A model generated the notes under the pieces. That model saw only the letters and a program-made list of their open reading frames with translations, searched no databases and had not been told where the DNA came from. This document shows positions 6,673-12,814 of a stretch of DNA of 13,173 nucleotides, piece after piece. The translations under genes were made by a program, and so were the position numbers. Each line of letters begins with the position of its first letter. The stretch's first letter is position 1. Source of the stretch: Elusimicrobiota bacterium (GTDB lineage Bacteria > Omnitrophota > Gorgyraeia > Zapsychrales > Fredricksoniimonadaceae); assembly GCA_012514595.1 (NCBI GenBank), contig JAAYZZ010000197.1, forward strand, positions 1-13,173, read 5' to 3'.

Positions 6673-8525
6673 TACGGCGAGCGGATTTCGAGGACCCCTT
6701 CCTTCCCCGCGATGACGGGACGAAAAACGGAATTGACCCTCCCGGCCCCCTCGTCAAATCCCTCGCCGGCCTTGAGACTGAGAAGGAACCGGCGCTGATC
6801 AAGGACATCCAGCCCCTCGGTCCGCAACCTTCCCTCCTCCAGAGGCAGGACCCTGTCATCCGGGACCGCCAGGATGAACCCCGCGGTCATTTTTCGCACA
6901 TGTTCTTTCAGCATCTCCCGGGCCACGTTCTCCTCGCCGCGGATCTCGACCGCCCTGACCTCCCGGCCGTCGGGAGACACATCGCGGCGCACCATGCCCT
7001 CAGCTCCCTTATAGAGTCTGCGCATCACCGCCAGGGCTTGAGCATTGTCCTCCTCCAGACGGGAAAAGAACGGGACCAGCCGGACAAATCCCCCGGCACG
7101 GAGCGGCGCGGCGTAATCCGACCACAAAGACATCTCACGGCCTCCCCAGGCCTCATCATTGACGGGAAAAAGTCCCGGGACCCCCAGGGCCACAACTCCT
7201 TGAGGGCCCAGGCGGTCTTTCAAGAACGTATAGAATTCCTGACTGTAAAGCTTGCTCTGGTCGTAATCCGACGGGGCCGGAAAATCGAGATAGACCGCAT
7301 CGTATTTCTCGTGATTCCGGCGGACAAAGTCATACGCATCTCCGACGATGACCCGCACCCGGGGATCCCCCAGCGCATCGCGGTTCAGCGCTCGCAAGAC
7401 AGGGTCCTTGCGGAACAAAGAGACCACCACAGGGTCGATATCCACCAGGACCACCTCCTCGACCGAGGGGACCTTGAGCAGTTCCCGGACCAGGAGCCCA
7501 TCGCCGCCGCCCAGGACCAGCACCCGCCGGGGAGAAAGCCCCGAGGCCGCCAGAGGCACATGGGCAAAGACCTCATGATAGAGGGCCTCGGTATCCGCAG
7601 AGAACTGGAAATCCCCGTTCAAGAAGAGCCCCCACCCCGAGAGAGCATGCTGTTGATCGGGCCGCAAAAGATAACTCCGGACCATTTCGGCAAGGTCCGG
7701 ATCCTGTCCTCCGGGAAAATCCACACGATCAATGACCTGATAGGGAGAACGGTCCCGGTGAACCCGGCCGCTCCCCAAAGACACCGAGCCAGCCTGCGGG
7801 GTCCAGGACGCAGATCCAGAAAAATAATAGCCTTTGGCCTGCGCGGTCTCGATCCGGGAACCGAGCACAAAGATGAGTGAAAAGGCCGCGAGCAAAAGGA
7901 ATCCCACGGTCAGAAAGAGAGGCCGATCCTCCTCTTTGGACCTTTGGGCGAGACCAAGGGCCACAAACCCTGTGACGACCGCGGCCCCGGCCCCGATCCG
8001 CAGAAGCCCCAGATGCGGAAGGAGAACAAGGGGAAAAAGGCACCCCGCAGTCAAAGCCCCGATATAATCTGCAGCCAACACCTTTTCCGCAGATATCCGT
8101 CGAGCGGGATCCGACCGTCCCATCTCAAGAAGGATCGGGACCTCGAACCCTGTCAAAAGACCCACGGCAGCGGCCGTCACGATCCCCGAAAAGAAAAAGA
8201 CCAGCTTTCCCAAAGCCACCTGCTCGTTCCCCTCCAGAAAAAGGGCCAAGGCATGGGCCTGGTACAGCAGAAGGACCGCCGCCCCCCCGATGAACGCCAG
8301 AAGAGACTCCACAACGGCCAGGGACCCCCTCGCATCGCGCTGATAGGGGAACACCCCAACACAGGCGGCCCCGATCCCCATGGACCCGATGAAGACCCCG
8401 ATGGTGATCCCGTACCATGCCGCGGCATTGGCCGTCAAAAATCCCATAGTCTGGGCGATCAACAGCTCATAAAGAAGACTGAGGAACGCCAGGACAAAGG
8501 ACAAAAGCAGAATAGGGATCTTCAT
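6669..8525 (-). CDS. Membrane-fused spermidine synthase (polyamine aminopropyltransferase)
   Basis: This 618-residue protein has seven or so membrane helices (1-222) followed by a spermidine synthase domain (about 255-600). The synthase motifs are intact: LNGDFQFSADTEALYHE (302-318), LVLGGGDG (336-343), VDIDP (361-365), GDAYDF (395-400), Asp414 in YLDFPAP, and LYSQEFY (426-432). The family moves an aminopropyl group from decarboxylated AdoMet to an amine acceptor. Loss of the second Asp of the usual DxxDP loop (here DFPAP) may alter the acceptor. I chose the ATG at 8525, not the longer frame to 8570, because it overlaps the speD stop as ATGA, has GGGGGGAG just upstream, and gives an N-terminus (KIPILLLSFVLAFLSLLYE) that aligns with the membrane paralog at 9558. 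Being fed by SpeD next door is a strong contextual link. Confidence 0.9.
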   Translation of the reverse strand: MKIPILLLSFVLAFLSLLYELLIAQTMGFLTANAAAWYGITIGVFIGSMGIGAACVGVFPYQRDARGSLAVVESLLAFIGGAAVLLLYQAHALALFLEGNEQVALGKLVFFFSGIVTAAAVGLLTGFEVPILLEMGRSDPARRISAEKVLAADYIGALTAGCLFPLVLLPHLGLLRIGAGAAVVTGFVALGLAQRSKEEDRPLFLTVGFLLLAAFSLIFVLGSRIETAQAKGYYFSGSASWTPQAGSVSLGSGRVHRDRSPYQVIDRVDFPGGQDPDLAEMVRSYLLRPDQQHALSGWGLFLNGDFQFSADTEALYHEVFAHVPLAASGLSPRRVLVLGGGDGLLVRELLKVPSVEEVVLVDIDPVVVSLFRKDPVLRALNRDALGDPRVRVIVGDAYDFVRRNHEKYDAVYLDFPAPSDYDQSKLYSQEFYTFLKDRLGPQGVVALGVPGLFPVNDEAWGGREMSLWSDYAAPLRAGGFVRLVPFFSRLEEDNAQALAVMRRLYKGAEGMVRRDVSPDGREVRAVEIRGEENVAREMLKEHVRKMTAGFILAVPDDRVLPLEEGRLRTEGLDVLDQRRFLLSLKAGEGFDEGAGRVNSVFRPVIAGKEGVLEIRSPY

Positions 8526-8887
8526 GCGCTCCCCCCTTCGGGCCCGTATCCGCGGGAGACGACCCGGCAACGGACATCCCGGGCTCCGAGGCTCTTTCGG
8601 AGGGACTCCACGGCCTTCTCCGGCTCCATCCGCCCGCAGGTCAGGACATCAAAAGCCGCATAGCCGTCTTCGGGCCAGGTGTGGATGGAAAAATGGGATT
8701 CCGCGATAAACAGCATTCCGCTGACGCCTTTAGGCTCGAACTGATGAAAGAATGTCTCGAGGATCGTCGCGCGGCTCTCCTCCGCCGCCCGAAGCAATGC
8801 CTCCCGGACCGGACCCACGAAGGCGATACGATCAGCCTCGCACCCAATGTACTCGACGAGATAATGTTGTCCGAACGTCTTGAACAT
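8522..8887 (-). CDS. speD: S-adenosylmethionine decarboxylase proenzyme, prokaryotic class
   Basis: This 121-residue proenzyme cuts itself between Glu63 and Ser64 (in FIAESHFSIHTWPE) to make a pyruvoyl group, and then decarboxylates AdoMet to give the aminopropyl donor for polyamine synthesis. Ser64, His69 and Cys84 correspond to the self-processing and catalytic Ser, His and Cys of the Thermotoga-type enzyme. The motif GYAAFDVLTCG (75-85) is typical. The start is the ATG at 8887, giving the family's usual opening (MFKTFGQHYLVEYIGC) and length; the frame extends to 8992, but that part lies inside the upstream gene. It starts 14 nt after the upstream membrane gene, with only a weak AAGG for ribosome binding. 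Its stop overlaps the start of the membrane spermidine synthase, so the two are translationally coupled. Confidence 0.95.
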   Translation of the reverse strand: MFKTFGQHYLVEYIGCEADRIAFVGPVREALLRAAEESRATILETFFHQFEPKGVSGMLFIAESHFSIHTWPEDGYAAFDVLTCGRMEPEKAVESLRKSLGARDVRCRVVSRGYGPEGGSA

Positions 8888-8901
8888 CCCAGCGCCTTTT
8901 T

Positions 8902-9558
8902 TTAGGGCAGATAAAGTCCAAGCAGGGCCTTCTCGATCAGGGGGGATGCCGCGACCCCCGCGATCAGACACACGACCAATCCGATCTGCCACGGCCCCCT
9001 GCCTTGGAGGTCCCTTCCCCAGGAGGAACGGACCAAGAGAAGCCCGGCCACGGCATTCAGAAGCGCCACGACCGACCCGGCGGGCACCAGACCGATCAAG
9101 GGATAAATAAAGAACACGAAAAAGAGGGACCCCGCAAACGCCCCCGCGTAGTCAAAAGCCAGGATCTTGTGTCGCAAGCCCGGATCCTTCTCCCCGACCA
9201 TCCTCAAGACGAGCGGGAGTTCAAAGCCCGTCAGGAACCCGATCAAAAGAATGAGACCATGGGCCCAGAGCGCAAAGAACCAACGCGAAGACAGAAGATG
9301 TTCAGCGAGAAAAAGGCTCGGGATGCCCAGGGCTCCGATGATCGTCAGGGCGACCTCGATCTTCCACAACAGACAGACCGCCGACCCGCGCCGTCTCTCG
9401 ACCACCAAGGCCCCCATCCCCATGGCGAACATATAAAGCCCGATCGTGATGGAATACCTCAGGACCGTATTTTCCAGGAAGGCGGACAGGGACTGCGCCA
9501 GGATCAGTTCATAACAGATACTGCAGAATGCGACGAGGAATTTGACGAGAAAAGCCAT
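8902..9558 (-). CDS. Stand-alone membrane domain related to fused spermidine synthases
   Basis: This 218-residue protein has about seven membrane helices and no soluble domain. It aligns along its length with the N-terminal membrane part of the synthase encoded at 8525. The pairs are SICYELILAQSL/SLLYELLIAQTM, YSITIGLYMFAMGMGA/YGITIGVFIGSMGIGA, FLTGFELPLVL/LLTGFEVPILL and ILAFDYAGAFAGSLF/VLAADYIGALTAGCL. It is therefore a paralog with the catalytic half missing, not a truncated pseudogene, since it ends cleanly 14 nt before speD. It may form a heteromeric membrane unit with the complete synthase, or move or sense the polyamine product (inference). The ATG at 9558 is the first in frame after a stop, and no ribosome-binding site is visible. 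A promoter-like pair directly upstream suggests leaderless expression of this gene, speD and the synthase together. Confidence 0.85.
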   Translation of the reverse strand: MAFLVKFLVAFCSICYELILAQSLSAFLENTVLRYSITIGLYMFAMGMGALVVERRRGSAVCLLWKIEVALTIIGALGIPSLFLAEHLLSSRWFFALWAHGLILLIGFLTGFELPLVLRMVGEKDPGLRHKILAFDYAGAFAGSLFFVFFIYPLIGLVPAGSVVALLNAVAGLLLVRSSWGRDLQGRGPWQIGLVVCLIAGVAASPLIEKALLGLYLP

Positions 9559-9781
9559 AGACCATTAAAATACATTTTAAGAGCGTCCTTGTCCACAAGA
9601 AAGCGCGCGATGATATCCGCCATCTCTCCGGCCGGTAAAGCACGGGCTGTTTCCAGAAACTTTCCCGGACGGCCGCGTCCCCGCGGACCCGGGCCCCTTC
9701 ACAGCAGGCCCTGATGCCGGCACGGATCCGTCTTGTGACGAGAAGATCGATCCCGCCTCCGGTTGCGATACCCTCCGCACA
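9559..9781 (-). pseudogene. Intergenic stretch with a possible frameshifted small reading frame
   Basis: This is the longest gap between genes inside the minus-strand blocks. Directly after the EamA stop, the same frame stays open with strongly GC-rich third positions and a protein-like content (GIDLLVTRRIRAGIRACCEG, then VRGDAAVRE) until about 9662. It then becomes less convincing. From there a neighbouring frame reads KFLETARALPAGEMADIIAR and so on, down into the promoter of the next gene. Neither frame alone makes a good gene, and the first has no start codon. The pattern fits a decayed small gene or a base error in the assembly. I recognise no family. A GC-rich hairpin (CCGCG/CGCGG, about 9672-9685) lies inside and lacks a T-tract. 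Confidence 0.28.
9567..9595 (-). promoter_or_regulatory. Putative promoter of the membrane paralog / speD / synthase operon
   Basis: On the minus strand TGGACA (9590-9595) and TATTTT (9567-9572) are 17 nt apart. An overlapping TTTAAT one step downstream is an alternative -10. The ATG at 9558 lies 8 nt after TATTTT, so the transcript would have almost no leader. The -35 is good and the -10 is only fair. Confidence 0.4.
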
Positions 9782-10645
9782 TCACCGCGCGAATGAGACC
9801 ACAAACACTCCGGCGACCATGAGCCCCGCCGCGAAGATCCGCCGCCATCCCCCCTGCTCGCGGAGGAACAGAACACCCCAGGCCGAGGTCAGAACAATAC
9901 TGATCCGCTTGACGGAAATGACATACGGGACGATCGTCAGCTGGAGAGCGGACATCTGAAAAAGGAAGATCAGGGCCACACACACGCCCGTGAGGATCAG
10001 CGGGCCCTTATGCTGAAGGATCTGGCCGACCACACCCCTCCCCTTCATGACCATCATGGCTCCCAGAAGAAGCGCCATCACCATATTGATGGCGAGCCCC
10101 CAGACGGCGGGGCTCGACGCCTGGACACCGACCTTGTCAATATTCGCCCCGACGCTGTAAATGATCGCGACCCACAGCATCGCCCGGCTTCCCGGAGCCC
10201 GGATCATCCGGCGGAAGGGGCCGAGAAGACCCGGCTCATCCGGATGGGCAAAAAGGATCTGGGCGCCCCCCACGATCAGGAGGATCCCCAGGATCCCCAG
10301 AAGGGACGGAAACTCTCCGACGATCAGAGGCGATGTGATCAACAGAAAGATCGGCGTAAAGGTCAGGATCGGGACGGTCTCGGACAGATCTCCCCGTTCG
10401 ATGGCCTTGTAAAAGAGGATGGTGCTCGTGCTGAGCGTGACCGCAGCCGTCCCCAGCGCAACCCAGAATATCGGAGCCACAGGCCCCGGTCTCTCCAGAA
10501 GAAGGAGAACCAGAAGAAAGGGAAGGGAAAAGAACCCGCCCGCCCACCCGATCACATAGGGGCTCACCTTCCCGACGAGACGTTTACCGATGATGTCCAC
10601 GGCGGAGGTGGCGACCGCGGTCAGGAGGGACAAAAGAAGCCACAT
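9782..10645 (-). CDS. EamA/DMT-family membrane transporter
   Basis: This 287-residue protein has about ten membrane helices in two five-helix EamA halves (about 2-130 and 150-286). The first half has FYKAIERGDLSETVPIL (103-119) and ends in LIVGEFPSLLGILGILLIVGG. The second has the matching LTIVPYVISVKRISIVLTSA and LFLREQGGWRRIFAAGLMVAGV. Such proteins export small metabolites or amines across the inner membrane; the substrate cannot be read from the sequence. The ATG lies 3 nt after the pseudouridine synthase stop, with AAGGAG 9 nt upstream inside that gene, so the two form an operon. Polyamine export is an attractive idea given the genes downstream but has no direct support. The stop is followed by TGATG, which would allow coupling to a small downstream frame. 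Confidence 0.87.
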   Translation of the reverse strand: MWLLLSLLTAVATSAVDIIGKRLVGKVSPYVIGWAGGFFSLPFLLVLLLLERPGPVAPIFWVALGTAAVTLSTSTILFYKAIERGDLSETVPILTFTPIFLLITSPLIVGEFPSLLGILGILLIVGGAQILFAHPDEPGLLGPFRRMIRAPGSRAMLWVAIIYSVGANIDKVGVQASSPAVWGLAINMVMALLLGAMMVMKGRGVVGQILQHKGPLILTGVCVALIFLFQMSALQLTIVPYVISVKRISIVLTSAWGVLFLREQGGWRRIFAAGLMVAGVFVVSFAR

Positions 10646-10648
10646 GCC

Positions 10649-11371
10649 TCAGCTCCTTGGCCCGGAGACCGGAGCCAGAAGGGTCGTAAAGAAATGCGGA
10701 AGGCGCGACTCAAAGGCGAGCCGCTCTCCCGTCACCGGATGAAGAAATGATAACCGGCTGGCATGGAGGGCCAGGCGCGGATAATGCGTCGCCTTGAGAC
10801 CGTAGAGTGAATCCCCGACGATGGGATGGCCGCTCTCGGCAAAATGAACGCGGATCTGGTTCTTACGTCCGGTCAAAAGATGCACCTCGACCAGGGAGAA
10901 CCGGTGGGTCTCCTCAAGGACCCGGTACTGTGTCCTGGCAAGCTTCCCCCCGTCCTCCTGATCCACGGAACGCACCCGGTAATCCTCATCCTCAAGAAGA
11001 TGGCTCTCGATCAGGCCTTCCTTCCGGGACATCCGGCCATGGACGACGGCGTGATAAATCTTCTCGGTCTTATCCCAGTTGTCTTTCAGAAAGAACTGGG
11101 CCTCGGGGGTCTTGGCAAAGACGAGGAGCCCGGAGGTCTCCCGGTCCAGACGATGCACCACAAACACGCACTGACGCGACTTTGAATTCCCTTTTCTCAC
11201 ATAAAGATTGAGGGCATGATGGACCGTCTCCTCGCGCTCGTACGGCGCACGGACGGTGAGAAGTCCCGGGGCCTTCTCTCCGACGATAATGGCCGCATCG
11301 TCATGAAGGATCCGAAAGCCTCTCGGCTGATGGCGGGACGGGATCTTGCGTGTTTTTAAGACCACTGACAT
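10649..11371 (-). CDS. RluA-family RNA pseudouridine synthase
   Basis: This 240-residue enzyme isomerises uridine to pseudouridine in rRNA or tRNA. The catalytic motif HRLDRETSGLLVFAKT (73-88) contains Asp76. Other family strings are KIYHAVVHG, the RVLEETHRFSLVEVHLLTGRKNQIRVHF region and HPIVGDSLYG. There is no N-terminal S4 RNA-binding domain, so it is of the short RluA type rather than RluC/D. I chose the ATG at 11371 because a TATAAT lies 6 nt before it. Two upstream ATGs in frame (11407 and 11386) would lie within or before that promoter. No ribosome-binding site precedes 11371, in line with a leaderless mRNA. Which uridine it modifies cannot be told. Confidence 0.88.
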   Translation of the reverse strand: MSVVLKTRKIPSRHQPRGFRILHDDAAIIVGEKAPGLLTVRAPYEREETVHHALNLYVRKGNSKSRQCVFVVHRLDRETSGLLVFAKTPEAQFFLKDNWDKTEKIYHAVVHGRMSRKEGLIESHLLEDEDYRVRSVDQEDGGKLARTQYRVLEETHRFSLVEVHLLTGRKNQIRVHFAESGHPIVGDSLYGLKATHYPRLALHASRLSFLHPVTGERLAFESRLPHFFTTLLAPVSGPRS

Positions 11372-11377
11372 GCGGGG

Positions 11378-11407
11378 ATTATACATCAATCCATTCGCAG
11401 AGAACAA
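11378..11407 (-). promoter_or_regulatory. Putative promoter giving a leaderless pseudouridine synthase transcript
   Basis: On the minus strand TTGTTC (11402-11407) and a perfect TATAAT (11378-11383) are 18 nt apart. The ATG at 11371 follows after 6 nt, placing the expected start of transcription on the A of ATG. This spacing is identical to that at the gene starting at 428. Confidence 0.5.
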
Positions 11408-11433
11408 AAAACATCACCGGAACTTCTTTGAGA

Positions 11434-11448
11434 TACTATTCGATAGTA
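11434..11448. repeat. Short perfect inverted repeat at the edge of the arsenic cassette
   Basis: TACTAT and ATAGTA are separated by TCG. The repeat lies in the gap between the end of the ArsG-like gene (10 nt away) and the promoter of the pseudouridine synthase. It could be an operator, a weak hairpin at the end of the ars transcript (no T-tract follows on the minus strand), or a scar at the edge of an acquired segment. Confidence 0.35.
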
Positions 11449-11457
11449 ATGCCCCTG

Positions 11458-12147
11458 TTAAAATAGTTTTAATATATAAATCCCGACGTAATACAAACCA
11501 ACAAGAATAAAGATCCATCCGGTGATCCTGCGGGTATAAAATTCAAGCCTTGTGACCTTATTAAACCAATGGCTCATTGATGTAACACCTAATGCGATCA
11601 CCACAGCGAACCCCAACACCGGAATCCCCGTCCCAACCCCATAAATAACTGGCAACAAAGTCCCTGCTTTACTGTTAAGCGCCAATGGGATCAAACTGCC
11701 AAAGAATAACGCCGCGGAGACCGGACAAAACGCCAAAGCGAATATGAGCCCCAAAAGAAAAGCCCCCGGCGCACCGGACTCGACAAGTTTATTGTGGTGC
11801 TTTTGAGATAAAACAAGACCCGGCAGTTTAATCGTAAGGATCTCCAATAAAAACAGGCCGGTCAGAATAAGAAGAGGGCCCAGCGCCTTTGACATGTATT
11901 TTTGTAAGAACTGGGCAACTTCCGGAACGTTTAGAAGCGAACTAATAATAATCCAGCCTAACGCCGCATACGCAACCATCCTGCCGAGAATATAGGCCAA
12001 TCCCGACAAAAACACCATAACCGGATGTGCTATTTTCTTTGAAAGGAACGATACCGCCGCGATGTTTGTCGCCAAAGGACATGGACTGATTGATGTCAAT
12101 ATCCCCAGCCAAAGAGCTGAACCCAAAGCAATCGACAGCTCCATCAT
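11458..12147 (-). CDS. arsG: ArsG-like / CcdA-type membrane protein
   Basis: This 229-residue protein has about six membrane helices and belongs to the CcdA/DsbD transmembrane group. Members found beside ArsF are named ArsG and annotated as efflux permeases for trivalent aromatic arsenicals. Two Cys-Pro motifs, SPCPLATNIAA (Cys23) and LAFCPVSAALFFG (Cys141), lie in membrane helices at the places where CcdA and DsbD hold their redox-active cysteine pair. The protein may therefore pass electrons across the membrane instead of, or as well as, exporting arsenicals. The ATG at 12147 overlaps the stop of the arsF-like gene (ATGA); a second Met directly follows and could also serve. Base composition is clearly more AT-rich than in the genes to the left, as in the rest of this cassette. 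Confidence 0.82.
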   Translation of the reverse strand: MMELSIALGSALWLGILTSISPCPLATNIAAVSFLSKKIAHPVMVFLSGLAYILGRMVAYAALGWIIISSLLNVPEVAQFLQKYMSKALGPLLILTGLFLLEILTIKLPGLVLSQKHHNKLVESGAPGAFLLGLIFALAFCPVSAALFFGSLIPLALNSKAGTLLPVIYGVGTGIPVLGFAVVIALGVTSMSHWFNKVTRLEFYTRRITGWIFILVGLYYVGIYILKLF

Positions 12148-12563
12148 TGTGCTTCCTTCATTAGGACATTCACCTCAGCCGTCACATACTCAATAAATTT
12201 CTGCTTATTTCGGGCGAGTTCCCAGATCTTATCAAGATTTCTTGATCCAACCTCTTTGCCGTCTTTGATCAGGGACAGAATAAGCGACTTGGTGTACAAC
12301 TTGTAATCGTCGACAAAATGCTCATTCCCCCGATCATCAACGTTCACGGCTTTGAACTCAAGCCTGCCGGAGGCAAGATCATCCTTAAAGTTCGTTTCGA
12401 ACGCCTCTTTTGAGTACTTCTCCATGTTGGTACAGGTCACACACCGAAATGAACCATGGAAATAATACGCCACGACTTTCGCCCGCTGGCTCGATTGGGC
12501 AAAAACAAAGGTTCCCGCGCTAATTACCGCAACAACCGCAAGAGCCTGAATTGTTTTTCTCAC
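12144..12563 (-). CDS. arsF: ArsF-like exported CxxC (thioredoxin-like) protein
   Basis: This 139-residue protein belongs to the group annotated as ArsF, a subunit said to act in reducing nitro groups of aromatic arsenicals. A signal peptide covers about 1-22 (hydrophobic LAVVAVISAGTFVFA). The mature part opens with a short beta strand and FHGSFRCVTCTNMEKY, which holds the CVTC redox motif (Cys41/Cys44). It continues with a thioredoxin-like pattern (FKAVNVDDRGNEHFVDDYKL, then a strand-rich LSLIKDGKE). I prefer a GTG start at 12563: a perfect AGGAGG (12569-12574) stands 5 nt before it, and the signal peptide then begins with RKT as expected. An ATG at 12596 has no such site. With this start the gene overlaps the end of the thioredoxin-like gene by 44 nt. 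The downstream ArsG-like gene overlaps by ATGA. Confidence 0.78.
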   Translation of the reverse strand: MRKTIQALAVVAVISAGTFVFAQSSQRAKVVAYYFHGSFRCVTCTNMEKYSKEAFETNFKDDLASGRLEFKAVNVDDRGNEHFVDDYKLYTKSLILSLIKDGKEVGSRNLDKIWELARNKQKFIEYVTAEVNVLMKEAQ

Positions 12564-12801
12564 ATCCGCCTCCTGAAAGGATTGTTTTGATCTCATTCTT
12601 ATTCAAGACTTTCCCGGATGAGACCACCTTGCCGTCCACGGCGAGCCCGGGCGTCATCATGACACCGTATTCGGTGATCTTGTCGATGTCCATAACCTTG
12701 CCGATCTCGGCTTGAATGTTAAGCTCTTTAACTGCCTCCTCGGCGTTCGCCGTGAGTTGTTTACATTTCGGGCAACCGATTCCTAGGATCTCTATTTTCA
12801 T
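12520..12801 (-). CDS. Small thioredoxin-like redox-disulfide protein with Cys-rich tail
   Basis: This 93-residue cytoplasmic protein is of the TM0996/MTH895 small thioredoxin group. The active-site CPKC is at residues 10-13 (LGIGCPKCKQL). MMTPG (48-52) holds the cis-proline, followed by LAVDGKVVSSGKV. The family usually ends near residue 78. Here a tail continues to 93 with Cys80, Cys88, Cys90 and Cys91 (SCGCCGN), which could bind a soft metal or As(III). A CGGAGG site 5 nt before the ATG sets the start. It follows arsM by 13 nt and overlaps the ArsF-like gene by 44 nt. In arsEFG-type operons a protein like this may be what is called ArsE, but I am not sure enough to name it. The likely role is to supply reducing power to the arsenic proteins (inference). 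Confidence 0.85.
   Translation of the reverse strand: MKIEILGIGCPKCKQLTANAEEAVKELNIQAEIGKVMDIDKITEYGVMMTPGLAVDGKVVSSGKVLNKNEIKTILSGGGCEKNNSGSCGCCGN
12569..12574 (-). promoter_or_regulatory. Ribosome-binding site that decides the arsF-like start
   Basis: AGGAGG on the minus strand stands 5 nt before the GTG at 12563 and lies inside the coding sequence of the thioredoxin-like gene. It favours the GTG over the upstream ATG at 12596. Confidence 0.7.
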
Positions 12802-12814
12802 TTCTTACCTCCGT

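Noticed and set aside
6900..7880. A 326-residue plus-strand frame opposite the spermidine synthase domain
   Set aside because: The opposite strand has a complete set of synthase motifs over the same bases; this frame is its shadow.
8526..8570. A longer N-terminus for the membrane-fused synthase
   Set aside because: The additional 15 residues are Arg-rich and would precede a membrane segment; the ATG at 8525 overlaps the speD stop and has a ribosome-binding site.
8888..8992. A longer N-terminus for SpeD
   Set aside because: The extra residues overlap the end of the upstream membrane gene and do not resemble SpeD; the ATG at 8887 gives the normal family start and length.
9662..9784. Read-through or selenocysteine at the EamA TGA, since the frame stays open afterwards
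   Set aside because: The protein already ends at the normal EamA C-terminus, and I see no clear SECIS-type hairpin just after the TGA.
12564..12596. ATG start at 12596 for the ArsF-like protein
   Set aside because: It has no ribosome-binding site and places a polar, acidic segment before the signal peptide; the GTG at 12563 has AGGAGG at ideal distance.
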